Assembly: GCA_030407085.1 (NCBI GenBank)
Contig: CM059586.1
Span: 29,189,501-29,253,500 of the forward strand
Direction of reading: 5' to 3'
DNA from: Trichopria drosophilae
Taxonomy: Eukaryota > Arthropoda > Insecta > Hymenoptera > Diapriidae
Length of the DNA: 64,000 nucleotides
The first letter of the stretch is position 1. Each line of letters starts with the position of its first letter. Below, piece after piece: positions 11,810-25,569 of the stretch. The translations under genes and the position numbers were made by a program. The notes below the pieces were generated by a model. It did no database searches. It was not told the DNA's origin and saw nothing but the letters and a program-made list of their open reading frames with translations.

Positions 11810-13590
11810 CTAATTTAATGGTTCACATTTTTAATCATTGACAATCTTTAAACAATCCAACGTTTCCATCCTTACCAACAAAAACAAAAATTTTATATTT
11901 TGATAACAAAATTTGCATTATTTCTGATCAAGCAGAAGAGTTTCTATCGTCAGAAAACAATTACAGTAGTCCTGCATGAAATGAAAAGTGTCTGAAATTG
12001 ATTTTCAGAATTTAAAAAAAATACGTCAAATATGATCGAAATCAATGACTAACAGTAGAAATTAAAAAAGTAAAAGATAATCTGGAATTTTTTAAAGTTT
12101 AGTGAATAATAGAATAAAAAGTGCAAAATAACGCTTATTCAGTCTCATATCTTTATAAATTATATTATTGGACAGTGACTTTGCCGTTGCCAAGAGAAGT
12201 ATCATTGTCAGTCATTTTCATTCTAGAAACTGCGGTCGCGCTGACAGACTTATCCTATCACATCGTATTTTCGAGAAAAGAGATTAAACGTCACAAAATT
12301 TGCGTTTTTGCCATATTTTGTATTGAATAAAATCTTGACCACGTAACCTCCGAATTTTTCCCAAAAATGCGACGTAATAGGGAAGTATGGTCGAACTAAT
12401 ATTATTTGTAAAATGTTGTAAGTCAGAGATACGAAAAATTATTGAATTGTAATGAACAAGTAAACTTGTTAAAAACTTGTTGAATGTGTAAAAAAAACCA
12501 TTTAAAGTACCTAATTTTGTAGTAATAAAATGTTGCTGAAGTCCATCGTTCCAAATTTACCAAATTATCAAACAAATCTTAAAATTCTTTGAAGAAAAAA
12601 ATACTGAACATTATCAAATATTTTCGAAACAATCGATGCAGGAAAAATTATTTAAAGAGTATAAGATTGAATAACAAATTAATGTTTAACCATAAACAGG
12701 AGTTAAAATAGTTTAGTCACTGGATTTTTAGATTGTGTAATAGCATATTGAATTGACACAGTATTTGCATACATTACGAACTTCCATGCAGCATTTGCTG
12801 CAACTTTAGTATTCTCAAAAATATCAAAGAATGGATAGTAAATTTACTAAAAATTCAAGAGAGAGCGAGGAACTAATGACGTAATACAAATATGCATCGT
12901 AAATCATGCGTGCAGGTATTAATATTCATAGAATCGATGCGTCACGATCTGTGCGCTAGAGGGTTAAAAAACAATTACTTACTCTATTCGAGTATCTAAT
13001 CATCGCCTTTCGCTCAGTGTCACTTCGTATCCAATCGGCCGTTGCCGCTTTACAAAATTCTACGGCGATTGCAAAATCATTTTTGTCCATTATTTACATT
13101 ATTAATGCAATATTTTCTTAATCATCAATTCCTCACCATTGACAAAGCTAAATTACCAATTGTATTTTGACGCGTATCTTTCATGTCGTCATTGTTTACA
13201 GTAGTTCGAAATATTACACCTTAGCCAAGCGACACTTGGACAAATAAATACACAGTTTCGACATTCGCGTGACTACCAGCTTGAATAACATCCTGTCGAT
13301 GAGACAATATCCGCAATCCATAAGTCGAACTTTGTTCTATATTACGGTTGCATTTCAATTATTTGTCGTTTCCGCGGTTAGAAAGTGATTGACCGGTCTC
13401 TATGAATAATACCGATAGTTGCAGATCTGGTTCTGACGTAGAACTACCGTTTTGATTAGACGCGGCTTTTAAATTGAAACAAAACTATTATCATGCTAAA
13501 TACGTTACCTAATAGATTCTAATTGATTTTGTTGTAGTTTTTAGAACTTTTATCTGTGAATTATATACAAGATCAAATATAGACGTGTTT
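11810..13590. other. Gene-poor stretch, becoming GC-richer to the right
   Basis: No gene is supported. From about 12880 the DNA becomes richer in CpG, without a clear reading frame. Confidence 0.45.
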
Positions 13591-13599
13591 AGTAATACA

Positions 13600-14040
13600 A
13601 ACGACATCAAATGATTTGATAAAAAAACCAAATCGGTCTGGATGAAGAATTCCAAGTGAAGAATTTCAAACGAACATGGACGATGTCCAATGTGAGGAAA
13701 CGTGTGTAGAAAAGCTGGTATCCAGTTGGTCTCCGAGTTAGATCCCGGTAACGGGTTTCACTCGTAGAATGCGGATTGCAACTTGAGTTTCGCTCGTAGT
13801 CCGATAGGTGATGCTGGACACTGTTCTCCGTCGTTTGGAAGGCCGTCGACCTCGCAGGTAGCACATGAACGTACCCGGGAGAAATATGTCTCCAGCCTCC
13901 GCCGCACCGTATTCCTCTCTTCGCGATTGTCCCATTGTCGTAGATCCTCGATTGTGGAACATTATATTCCTATTACTGTCGCGATGCAACGACCCATCCT
14001 CCTATTGCTCACCGTGAACCTAAGATATGAATAACGATGT
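13600..14040 (-). other. CpG-rich island, possible - strand exon
   Basis: This is one of the most GC-rich parts of the window and several frames are open, so open frames alone mean little. On the - strand one frame runs without ATG from about 13964 to 13761 and ends in a stop. It reads in part SCATCEVDGLPNDGEQCPAS, with closely spaced cysteines, and resembles a natural protein end. A possible donor (GTGAGC) lies upstream near 14010. Two other - strand frames and a + strand frame (13783-14034) overlap it. I recognise no family. The alternatives are a CpG-rich promoter or enhancer. Confidence 0.22.
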
Positions 14041-14549
14041 TCAGCTGGGGAACTACGAACCGCATCGTTACTATCATAATTAATTAGGAGCTTTCAGTTT
14101 GTATACAACATTATCGTCCATTTAATGTTCATCGGTCTTGAAATTTTGGATTTATGAACTTTAGAGGCAAACTTATGAGTTTCTGAGAACCGTGATTGCG
14201 GAGAGTAACATCTGCAATGTTAGAAGGTCAGGAATTCGAATAGCGTTAGAACTTATCGATTTCAAGAATGCTGTTAGAAGTAGTTATTTCTTCAACCAAA
14301 CATAATGGAAACATGGATGTTACTTAAAATGATCCAAACTTTTAGGACTCTCATGATTTTGCATTTAGCTCCCAATAAGTGTGGTGATGTAAAGAAGCAA
14401 GGTCATGCCTACATAGCATGCAAAAGGTTCTTTCGGGAGGTATTTTCCCATCGCAATTTTAAAAAAGTCAGTGGTGACAGGTCGGTCATCTCTTTTAACC
14501 CAATGAGGCATTAAAGTCATCACCAGTCGCCTTTAATTTGAAACCGCGA

Positions 14550-14910
14550 GTGACCAAGCCTCGATTTCCGGCGTGTGCGACTCTCGGTTTCTTTCGTCAC
14601 TTTTTTTTTCTGCGTTCCACGAGAGACCTTTCCGCTGGCATCCCTTTTCCCTATTTTTTATTTCTTCCAGTCCCCTAGAGAAACGATGGTACCACGCGAA
14701 AGTGGAGACTTCCGGTACCGCGGCGTCGTGCGCCATTGGTTCGGCCTTTGGTTTTGCGCCCAGGTTTTTTCGCAAACCCGACAAATCAATATTGACCGTC
14801 CCGCGGCGAACTTGAAGATCACTAAAACAAACTGTGTTGTAGGAGTACTTAAAGACGCGACTGGGACACGTTTCCTTTTATTTCCGGCGACCGCAGATAA
14901 TTGCTAACCT
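14550..14910 (+). other. CpG-rich island with a strong splice acceptor
   Basis: A long pyrimidine tract ending in TTTATTTCTTCCAG at about 14670 is a textbook acceptor and is followed by GC-rich DNA. A + strand frame with an ATG at 14687 continues to a stop at 14905. A second + frame and a - frame (14784-14533) are also open, so the coding strand cannot be settled. It could be an internal exon, a 5' UTR exon or a promoter island. Confidence 0.22.
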
Positions 14911-17900
14911 AATCCTGCGGTCTGGTTACCTACCGACGTAATGCTTGTTATTACGTCGATTATCGAAACGTGATTTAATTCTACAACTCTCTAATTTTAT
15001 CGGTGAAATTAGTGATCCCAACCTATTCCACTAATAGGACGATGATTAAAATGTATTCATAGCTGATGCGTAGGGTAAAATGAAATAGAAATGAAGACTT
15101 GTTGTGAATTAAGATATTTGTAATTATTGTTTGATCACCATCCGAGTTCTCCGACATCTGTAACTAATTACTGTGAAGAACGAATTATCTGTACGTTACA
15201 GGAAGTGACATCACGTTTCTTCCCTTCAGCTTCACAGTATATTTTAAGGATATGCATAGTGTTGTCTCAAAGTTGTAAATCGACTTTAAACCTATGAAAC
15301 GAAATCTTATCCAGAACTAGAACTCTCAGTATGATTGAATGTGGCTTTCTCGATTTCAAATTCAATTTTATTTAGATTATATGCACTAGCAAGTGTTTCT
15401 TCCGCAGGACCGTAGATAAACACATCATCAATGCCGCAAGGATATTGTTTGCAAAGTATTATGTAAAGTATAACATTCCGTTTCTCTTCTATTAACAGGT
15501 AAAATTATTATTATTTCGATTGCCGCAATTTGTGCACTTCGTATAAAACATGTTTTTTCTTTTGCTTCATTTGACAGTTGCAAAGCCCCGAATCGTTATA
15601 TCTGGGCAGCCTTGAGTTTTACATAATAATGTTTAAATCAGCTAGTGAAATCTAGCAGAAATAATATACATTTAGTTTACGCAATGCGAACGAAAGGAGA
15701 AGCTTATTTTTCTGCTGCATGGACATTCGTGTTGTTGGTGGACGATTTGTCACGCGTGCACTACGCCAACGTACTTGCTACCGCAATGTGGAGACTACAA
15801 AATGACGTTTAAAAGCAGTCCCAAATATGCATTCCGTAAAAAGCTTCCACCGCAGGGTTCCAATGCACCTGAAATTCTCAGAACGGCACACAATTAAAAT
15901 TTACGACGTTCCAGTCGTCGGAATTCTGCAGTGACCAGCATTTTTTCGAATTACAGGATACCGTTGCTTTGCTGGCCTCGGTATGGCACCTTTTCCTGCA
16001 ATATTTGGTGATTGGCAGCGCCATCTCTCACATACTATGAATCTTTTTGAGAAATATGGAAACGCAGTGGGTAAGAGTACGAGTTACCGACCGAGGCGTC
16101 ACCCGCAGCTGTTCAGTCAAATTTCTACCGTATCGACTAAAGATACGTAGACGATCGAATGTTTCTCTTACCGACGGTGGTCGTACAGTTTCGAAAGTTC
16201 ATGGAGATCAGATAAATTTATGAAAGCAGGTCTCCGTTTCAATAGACGGAACCATGTCTCTTGTTAATGTTACGCATATTAGATGAAAGTTTGAGAAATT
16301 GCTTTAGCAATATAACTCTTATAACAGGCAAATCAACAAATGTGTTATGCGCTGCAAACATAATGGTTGATCGCGTTTCTGAAAATTGATCCGATTTGTA
16401 ATCTGTGATCGTTTGAAGCTAGTATTTCATCGATGACGCTATCTATTAGGAATGCTGCGTTAAAAACACCCGCGTTATTAAGCTAAACTACTAAGGATTC
16501 GAATGCTAATTCAACTGTCGCATATTCGACAATGGAGATTTATATTCGCTAGCGATTGCAGATTGGGGAGCACAGATTTTGCACGCCTGGTAGAGGCCGC
16601 TACATGGAGCTATTCGTCTTACATGCGTCTTATGTTAACGGGTGCCAAGGTAGGGCGTCACGCTTCGAAGACCCCGAGACCAAAGGAAGCTAGTCGACAG
16701 ACTTCTACGGCGTATAGTAAGTTTCACGAAGTGGATTCGATGGTGCAAAAGAAAATATACGACGACCTCATTTTTTCATATTCGTCACTCAAACCGCCAC
16801 TGCCATGAATGAGGATAAGATAAGCGACTTACACGTTCTAGATCCCGTCAGTCTCTGCATCATGTTATGATATCAGTAATGCCAAAATAAAGACACGTGT
16901 GAAATACAAAGTACCTTGTGATATTCTCTACGGAGGTGATACTAACGTATCGTATATATAATTCAGAGTTGTATCAAACTGATTAAGAGGATTGACTCCA
17001 AATCCTTTCGTTAAATTACCGTATTCTAAAAAACCTACATTAGAATTCTGCGAACACGTGTTAATTATTATACAACATAAAATTAATGCTGCTGATAAGA
17101 TAAAGAATGTACAGATGAACGATGGTAGATGAAGAAATAAAATTTCAATGTTAGCATTAAATAAGCTTCAGTTAATCCTACCTGTTGTGAAATCTACTAC
17201 CGACCGTAGAAGACGCAATATAATCGCATCGTTACATTCGTGCGTAAAATACCATGAGAAACAAGGTATTACTTTTTATTGAAAACAATGCGAATGAAAA
17301 ACGGTACAACTGTATGCTCTACCGTCTGGGTTATCACGCCAGACTTAGCGACTGGACTCTCCGGAGTTTTCTTGGGAGCGTGAGCCACGTCGTACCCATT
17401 GTCCCAACGACTATGCATATTCCTTCACAAGTTCTTGCGAGACGGTCACGTGGGAAGTAGCATAAATGTAAACGTCAGATTTCAGTAGACATATCTTCCT
17501 CCCATCGGGGAGCTATCGATAAGCGAGACGTAATTTTCAAGTACAATGGACACGCGCATGGGTATACGATAATCGGGTACAGTTACTGAACAACCAGGAT
17601 ATATAAAGATGCACTTTCGAATATTCTGCGCAAAAGTGTTGGCAAACAGACCGGAAAACGGTATTTGAATATCTGGTGCATATATCTCAGTCGTCGCTGC
17701 CTCCCTATTGTTAGACGATATCAATCCACTGGTCGTACTTCCAGATACTCTCCGAAAGATATGTCACATTCGGGCATATGTTTTGGGTATCTGTTAATTT
17801 AGGTTAGAGATCCCTGATGAACTTTTTAATCGCAGTCAACAAAAAATTATGGAAAAACATCCTGGGAAAGTAAATCGACGACCGGTATGAGAACGCGCGC

Positions 17901-18717
17901 TTTCAGAATCCAGTCCATCTGTTCGCGAGCTTCACACGCCGACAGTTTTTAAAAAATAGAATGCTCCTGCACATTGTCATTGTAATCGCTGGATGCAAAA
18001 TCGAAGATCTTTGTCCTCTACATAACTACTTTCTCAGATGGGCGGAACTGTCTTAACAGGAAGACGCTCCAGCTGGTTTTCTTCCATCTTTACTTTGATC
18101 GAAAGGTCGTGAGCGAGATCCGAAAACCATCTGCTTTGGTACTCGAATGCTCGATGTAGCGGCAGGGTTCACTACGATCTAACGGGAACCCTTACGCACT
18201 TCCCATGAACACCTTGTAGCCCTGCTCTTTTGCTCGCTCGAGGGGAAAAACATCCGACCGCCCCCTGCGAGTATCGTGTGTCGACTGTTTTTTTAAAGGA
18301 TCAGTGGATGATCTAAGGAGGATGTCCTCGGGATGAAGCACTTGCTAGCCTTCAGTTCCTATCGTTTGGCTTTTCTCCTTCCCTTAAGAGCATAAAGTGG
18401 TTTATACTTTTTTGAAGATGACACAACTTTCCCATAATTTTTCTTTTGAGTTATGAAAATATTTTTAAAATTTGGTGTCAAATACAACAAAGTGTGAATG
18501 TCAATCTTCATATTGAATTCACCTTAGAGGTTTTTGATACGCGTGCTTCCGCGAGATGAATCGAGGAAACGAATTATAGTTAGATGCGTTCTTAAGCTGC
18601 ATTGTTTTGAAAATATTTCATGTTACGCGAGCCGCAAGAATCGCTGTTCGAAACCGCAGTGCATTGCGTCGAGTAATCGGTCACGAGGGGCCGAGCAGCG
18701 TGACACCGAAGCCGACG
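14911..18717. other. Mixed-composition stretch without a supported gene
   Basis: GC-richer patches at 15690-16060, 16500-16830, 17250-17460, 17480-17760 and 17880-18340 alternate with AT-rich DNA. Each holds short open frames (up to 101 codons at 16503-16808) without family resemblance. A TATA-like TATATAAAG occurs at about 17597. The pattern fits regulatory DNA upstream of the gene candidate that follows. Confidence 0.35.
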
Positions 18718-18718
18718 T

Positions 18719-18727
18719 TATATAAAG
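18719..18727 (+). promoter_or_regulatory. TATA box
   Basis: TATATAAAG in a locally GC-richer setting is a canonical TATA box. Transcription would be expected to start about 25-35 bp downstream, leaving a leader of about 110 nt before the ATG at 18862. That spacing supports assigning it to the secreted-peptide candidate, but no initiator element was identified. Confidence 0.4.
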
Positions 18728-18861
18728 TTCCTACGAAGGGGGAAAGAAAATGATCCACAAGCGCATTTGATTAATTGGCGAACACTGTTTCCGGCATTTG
18801 CACATTATTCTATTCGACTTGTCGTATCTTCATGTTCGACTGCGGATACTGCGACGTTTTT

Positions 18862-18867
18862 ATGAAG
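18862..18867 (+). CDS. Possible first coding exon (Met-Lys) of the secreted-peptide gene
   Basis: ATGAAG is followed directly by GTAATAAG, a plausible donor. Used as exon 1 it joins in phase 0 to the exon at 20209 and completes a signal peptide starting Met-Lys-Ser-Phe-Val-Leu. A very short first exon holding the start of a signal peptide is common in insect secreted-protein genes. An in-frame ATG at 18832 would add ten residues (MFDCGYCDVF). The sequence context of both ATGs is poor and the intron would be about 1.34 kb, so the true first exon may lie elsewhere. Confidence 0.25.
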
Positions 18868-20208
18868 GTAATAAGTCAATTTGCACGCCAAGATCTGATC
18901 GACTATTTATAAATTCATTGTCTTTCCACTTATTCTAATACGAACGGTCAATACTTAAGAGTGGAATTTTCTGATTTTATGTCGTAGCCGTGGGAAGATT
19001 AATTTTTACCATGAAATTTAGAGAGCGGTGATCAATATATGTCAACGATATTACGTCATTGCGTGCAATTACCTTTACTTTATGCAAAATCCCAGAGTCT
19101 GCAATAAGTATTTCTATTTAAATAGGAATTCCTCAACTTGTGGTTTCTCCAATTCAAAAATATTGAGTTGAATAAGGACTAAGGCCTTAAAAAGGGAAAT
19201 TAGTGAAATTTTGGATCATGGGACCAAATAAAAGTTAGCTTTCATAGAAGTCGGAGGACAATAAGATACACATGTTAATTAATGTTTTCAAATCTATATG
19301 TAGGTATCAGAATCATAAAGTTGGAGTGGGAAGATGAAGTCAATCGACTGTGCTTGAGTGTGGGCGTAACGCACGTTTGATGTCTTTGTTTGCTTTTCCA
19401 CTCCGGACGACATCGTAAAATTAAGGCATGCACTTTAAGACACATCGACAGTTTACGCATTATCTTTAAGCACCTAAGTATAAAAAATAAAGCACCTAAC
19501 GGCTGTAAACTAATGCACCATCAGGCACTTTACGGATGTCTCGGTACCTTCGTCATCTATTTCATGAGTTCCGGCCCGGTTATAAGAGTATGCATTACGC
19601 CCTTCATAAATAATATACTATTAATGTTTTGAACGGTAAATATAAATGTCTAATCTTTTCTCCAGGGAATACTTAATCGACATAAACGAATGTCACGTAA
19701 TTTGAATATTTCCGTTGTCAGCAAAATTTGTGTATTGAATAACACATACCGAATGGTTATGCTTTCCAAGCTTCATTTTGGGCTAAGCTAAGTAGAATTC
19801 CAGAAACGCAAGCAAATTTATTTAGCCTGTTGCATTCTCGTCGGTTCCGGACTTAGGACACTGATTGTCAAGTAAGAAGTTATTCATTTTGAATAATAGA
19901 AAGACTCGCGAAAATTTGAAAATATACTTCAACTAATAACAAACAGAGTGCTGCTATTGTTGTCTTCGAATCTCAGCACGATCGAACGAATTGTTTGGAA
20001 AGAAAGAGTACAAAAAAAGGTAATTACTCGTTGCCTAGGGTAATTATTCATCTCCGCGATGTTCACCCTTCGTGAATATTTCGATCGGATAAGAAAATAA
20101 TGAAAATGTTTCCTCCTACGCGATGGCAGTACGTGACACTGAATTTCCGATGAATACGGTTTCCAAGTGCAGCGGTAGCTAGCGTGCAAATCGGATCTCG
20201 TGTTTCAG

Positions 20209-20442
20209 TCCTTTGTCTTGCTTCCTATCGTTGCGTTGTCTGCGGAAATCGTATCTGCACTTCCGAACTCTCGATACGGAAGAGAAGAGGCGAAGGTGGA
20301 GTGGAATCGACAAGAAAAGTGGAAGGGCTGCCGATGCGGAATGAAGAACATCGAGTGTTTCGTCCTGTCGGATGTCACAAGTGACATCCCACGAACCTGC
20401 ATCCGGTCGAGGGCAATATGCAACAGGGAAAATCTCGCTTAG
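20209..20442 (+). CDS. Main exon of a candidate small secreted cysteine-containing peptide
   Basis: An acceptor (GTGTTTCAG) precedes a 77-codon frame ending in TAG. It opens with a hydrophobic stretch, SFVLLPIVALSAEIVSA, which is a good signal-peptide core with a plausible cleavage after Ala. The mature part of about 60 residues is charged and carries five cysteines, two as Cys-Arg-Cys and three spaced further along, ending in CNRENLA. By hand count about 45 of 77 third codon positions are G or C, well above the surrounding DNA, which fits selection on a coding sequence. The product would be a secreted peptide such as a venom, immune or signalling factor, but I recognise no family and the odd cysteine number is unusual. 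Start and exon 1 remain uncertain. Overlapping frames at 20184 and on the - strand lack these features. Confidence 0.5.
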   Translation, partial: SFVLLPIVALSAEIVSALPNSRYGREEAKVEWNRQEKWKGCRCGMKNIECFVLSDVTSDIPRTCIRSRAICNRENLA

Positions 20443-22460
20443 AAATATTGTTCATAGTTATTCATGAGTGAGTGAGAGCTTTTGGGACACCTCGATCGAG
20501 GTGGAAGGTAGAGGGTAAAAAGAAAAAAAAAATTCCAGTAAATATAATTTTTTTCTGAAAGAATTGAATTTTTCATTACTTTTTTAGTACCCTCTTCCCA
20601 GGATCTCCGAAGAAATCATAAATCTGTTATCAAAAATCAAAATGATAAAAATCGTTCACAGCCTCTCACTCCCCATAAGTCGTCAGAAAAATTCGATGAC
20701 TCATGCTGATTTTGTTTGCAACTGTATAAATTGCAACGACTTTAATCAATCGTATTTAATTTATGCTCTTTTGTGCGCATATACATTCGCGGAAATAGAT
20801 TTGTTGAAACGTAACGTTCGCGAATTTCGTCACGCAGCTAATTCGATCGTCGAAGCACTCGCTGTGTCAGCATCAGGATATTGGAGACAAACATTTATGG
20901 TAATGTCCATTTTATCGTAATTACTAATTAAGCTGAGTTTAAGACATTTTTTTCATTGTTGGTGCAATAAATTTTCTTCTAATCAATGTTACTATTGTGG
21001 TACTTAATTTTTCACAATTTCGATGTTTTAACATTTAATATTATAATAATTATTTTATGACACGACAAAACGTATCTCAATCGAGTGGAAAATAAGTAGA
21101 CTACTAATGTTGCAAACCTGTATAAAAGATGTGTTTCGAAATACACATATCTTATATTATACTGGAATTCGATAGTAGCTTAGTGAATAATAATAATAAC
21201 AGTAATAATTTATTCCGTTATTTCGAACGTTAGTGTAGTTTGCATAAAGTCAAATAGAAATAAGCTATTGCTGTTTACTAATATTACACACTCAGGTCAG
21301 GGTTGTGTAAGTGGTCTACCACATGTAAGCTATAAGTTTGCTACGTGTAATAATAATGGGAAACTACTTTGCCTGATTTCTACATGATTTTATGTAGTCT
21401 ACTGTTCAAGAAGACTGAATCGTATCTCAATCAGCTGGTGATATTATGTAGTATACACAATTTAGGTAAACAAGTTTGGGCACCCAACCATGCACGTATA
21501 GTAATTTACCTGAAATAAACGACTTCCCAATCCTGACTTCAAGTAGGCAAATGATTTATTACAATCATTGTATTTCAGCCTTTGTTTTTAAGTTACTTCC
21601 CACATATTTAAACAAATATTAAAAAATGGCTGATTCACAATGAAAGTCGTAAATTCTAAAAATGTTAATAGAATTAAGACTTTACACTTTTTTCAAACAA
21701 AAGAATCTTTTTCATATGAAGCATTCTTTGGAGGGTAAACCCGATTCACATCTCTCTTTGCAAAATACTGTGAAGTAAGTAGTCGATCAAAATGTCGATC
21801 GGACTTTCTTCCGTTCCTTCATACAGAGCACAAGTTCTGCTTTATGCGGCAATCTGGCTTGAATTACGACGCATTTTTTTGCCCTCGTATACTCGCGGTA
21901 AATTGCACTTAACTAGCAACACAGCCACTCGCGAATTTATACCCAAGCATTTAAGATTTGTACGTAATTACTTCACAACTTACAATTGCTCTCTAATGAA
22001 AATCAGTATTCGATGGGATATGTTAGCTACAGTGCAAGAGGTTTCCTACTTCTACACTGTCTGCATTTTACCATATTAAAACATTTATACCAATGTACTA
22101 AATGAATTTTATGAGATAAATTCAGGTAACCCATATACAATAAATTATTAAAATTTGCAGTCACATTTTCAGAAATAAATTACCTATTTCTAGGATTTTG
22201 TAATTTTTCAGGCACAAATAAATCTATTTCATCAAAGGAAATCATTTATACTTTCATTACAATCGAAATTTTAGGTAAAATATATTATTTATTAAAAATA
22301 AGAAATATTAGGAGTATATTGGCAATATATTGGTTATTCAAATGGACTATTAATTGCTACAACATGAGTAATATAGAGGCAAAGAGCAACATCCAGTATT
22401 TAAACTTAATTTTTCTACTAAAGAAACTATTTATATAAGCAAATAAATTAAAAAACATAT
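20443..22460. other. AT-rich DNA downstream of the peptide candidate
   Basis: The first AATAAA downstream is near 20965; AGTAAA at about 20537 is a weaker, closer possibility for the polyadenylation signal. Words such as CGTATCTCAATC recur (21070 and 21420), hinting at a diverged local duplication. Frames at 20642-20920 and 21792-22079 have no recognisable features. Confidence 0.4.
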
Positions 22461-22462
22461 CT

Positions 22463-22500
22463 GCCCGACGAGATTTGAACCCCGGATCGCTCGCTCTCAA
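22463..22500 (-). repeat. tRNA-like 3' half
   Basis: On the - strand the order is GAGAGCGAGCGATC, CGGGGTTCAAATC and TCGTCGGGCA, which resembles the variable loop, T arm and acceptor strand of a tRNA. The 5' half cannot be found, so this is a fragment, probably of a tRNA-derived repeat different from the 1.3 and 11.7 kb family. Confidence 0.45.
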
Positions 22501-25500
22501 GAAATATTTCAGAATATTAATTATTTTTTATTAGACAGTATAATTTAGATTTTCCAATACAAAAAGTTATTCTTTACAACCAATAATGAAAAATAACAAA
22601 TAAATAATGTGAAAATTATTTAAAATTAACGCGAACATAAAAGTATGCTATATTTTTTATTTTTGGGAACTTTTTAGTTTTCTATTCATCTCAATCTAGT
22701 AGAAGTATTATTGATGTAATTACACTTTAAACGTCATTTTGTTAATTGTATATTTTTACTTTATTTTTTCGATATTAATTGTACTAATTTAGTTAAGTTT
22801 AAAATTTTAGATATATTTGTATTTTTAAGACTAATATAAAATGTGAGTTAAGATTCTACGTTGTAGAAATGTAGTAAAAAAATTAAATGTTATGTTAGTA
22901 TGGGAATAAGTGATTTGTATTTAGTACTAGGTAATATTTAATTTGTCTATTGAATTGTAAAGTAGGAGTACAAAAAATAAATGTATTAAAAATACATTTA
23001 AAAAGTCTATACATAAATTAATTGACTTGCCTTTTAATAACGTACTGGGAAGGTTTGGAAAATTAAATATCTCGATCTGATTGTATGTAGCCTTACCTGA
23101 AACAAAAAAGATTTCAATATTAGTATACATATTTAGAAGTAGAATAAATTAAAATTTCAAAATTTACTCTTTAAAGATTAAACATTGAGTAAACATTATA
23201 GGTCAGAGGTTTCTGAACACTTTGAATTTTTGAAACGACCAAATAATTTGTTATATAGATCATAGAATAACTTTAAAAATACAGAACCGAAGACCTTTAA
23301 ATTCTCTTATAAGGGAAAAAGTTATTACAATAATAATCACACAAGGAATAATTTTCTTGGAAATTTTATCATTTCCATTGTCATTTTGATTTTTTTTTTG
23401 TAAAAATGATAATAAATTCTTATTAGAATTTTTATTACTCACACAGTACCAATTTCAAAAAGTGTAGTAATTTTTACCAGAAAAAATGGCAATCTTTTTT
23501 ATTATACAAGTCGTGACCTGCAATAACCCATACAACGCTGTTAAAGTATTATTAAGCATCCTATGTCGAAATCCTTTTGATTTCCTAAATTAAAATGTTT
23601 ATTATGTCAAAAATAAGAATAAGAAACGAAAGAAACCGGAGTAAATTGTTGTTTCATAGTTCTGAGTTTTTGAACATCTTTTATTTTACTAATTTAGTCA
23701 GAATTCTTTGGAGAGAGGGCTAAAATTCTTGAACAGTTTGTACGTGTTTCTCGAATTGCCAAGATGGGTTTCTTTTAAAAATAATGCACGTTAATAGAAT
23801 TTATACACTTTTTAAATGTGAACTGCAATTCGGAACAAGTAACATAATGTAAACATTATCCTGTCGCAATAAATCATTTGTTCTGCTCAAAAGGTATTAA
23901 TTGTATACGTCGCATATTGGAATATCTTGTAACGAGCTGATGATAGAAAAATACGAACCCATTTTTAAATCTTGTAAAATACTATTTTTCACTTTCTCGT
24001 CTGGGGCAAAAAATGCATTAGCCCAATTACAAGCAAGAGCAATATGTTAAAAAAATCGTTTGTAATTATTGTAAAAATGGAATTTTTAAACAAATTTGTT
24101 CGGGGTCATTTTTTATTTTCGAACCAAAAATCGGAGGATTACATTAAAGACATTGCATTCAACGAAGAGTGAATCCGTAAAATTTGGACTGATACTTCAA
24201 TATTCTTCCATAGAAATTAGGTCGCGTATTTCCATCTGTGATTTGCTCATTATCAGTTTTTAATTGTATATATAACTAACGAATTGTGTTCGATTCCAAT
24301 AGGTGTCATCGAATTCATTATTAACATATTTTCGTTACACAAACGTGTAAATTGTCTTGAGTTAACTTCGCGTCAATTTCAACAAAAACGTATTATTGTG
24401 ATTCATGAAACGTGAATAAATTAATTTTTCCCCTTGTTTCAAAGTAGTTTGAACCAATTTCATTAGAAATTGTTCAAATTATTATAAGATCTATGGCAGT
24501 AATAAAAAACGATTTAAAAAAGGGTGTTCAAAAATTGTTGCCAGAATAAACATTTACTATTTTTGTCAGTTTTTTAATAGTTGTACGAAGAAAACGCAAA
24601 ATTCGATATTAGGAAAATAGGACAATTAAGAAAACATAATACTTGAATGTATCCAATAATGAATTTTTGCGATAAGGTAAAAGAATGAGTCAAAAACAAG
24701 ACTTTCTCAACGAGCATTTTTAAAACTTCAGAACTGCAACGTGTGAAAATGTTACTTTTTGATCTATTCACACATAGTTTAAGTATAACGAAAAGTACAC
24801 AATAAACGTTTAATTAAAATCGAGAGCAAATGCATGATCAAAACACCTGTTTGCAATCATACACCGGCTATCTGCGATCTAGTAAACCCCAGGTCGAATG
24901 AATGCACCCTAATCATTATCAGTGGGTGCTGGTACACTATGACCGTACTTTCAGTAACTTCCGCTTGGCATGCAGGGGTTACGCAGCCGTTTAAAAAGAT
25001 ACGAGTCGCCTAACCTCTATGCTCGAAAAGTCGGTCGAAATATCAAGGGTCGGGGTTTTCAAAGACCTGTTACAAGGACATCGTTTTAACGACTCGGACT
25101 TCCGGTTCTCACAAGTCAGGTGTATTTATGAGTATCGTTAACCATTTGTCTTGTTGCCTCGTCCAAACTTTTCGTGTAATCGCATAAATATGTATAATTG
25201 AAGGTAATAACACATAAACACAGTTCGAAAATTCTTTGACGTTTTGAAATCTTCTGGTGTAACTTAGATGGTTGCATTAGATAAATCTGTAGTCAGCACC
25301 AAAATATTATCAAAAGTAATCATCAAAATTATGATGATATTTAATTTAACCCTGTTGTGGGGAATAGTTAAGTTTTCTATCCAAGTGATAAATAGAGTTT
25401 GTATTAGATCCCTGATGGTGCATTTAGTGGGTTCAATAATAGGGAATGAAAGGTTATGAAGTTATTAAAGCATACTATATCAATCTCTCATGTAAAATCT

Positions 25501-25569
25501 TCTATTTTCTGAGAAACATTTCGTTTTTTATTTTTATAAATGAGTACTTTGGCATAGTCAAGTTAGTCA

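Noticed and set aside
16503..16808. 101-codon + strand gene
   Set aside because: No domain, no start context and no splice pattern; codon composition not different from the surrounding patch.
23930..23960. CTGATGATAGAAAAA as another hammerhead
   Set aside because: No stem II can form between CTGATGA and GAAA, and no flanking stems.
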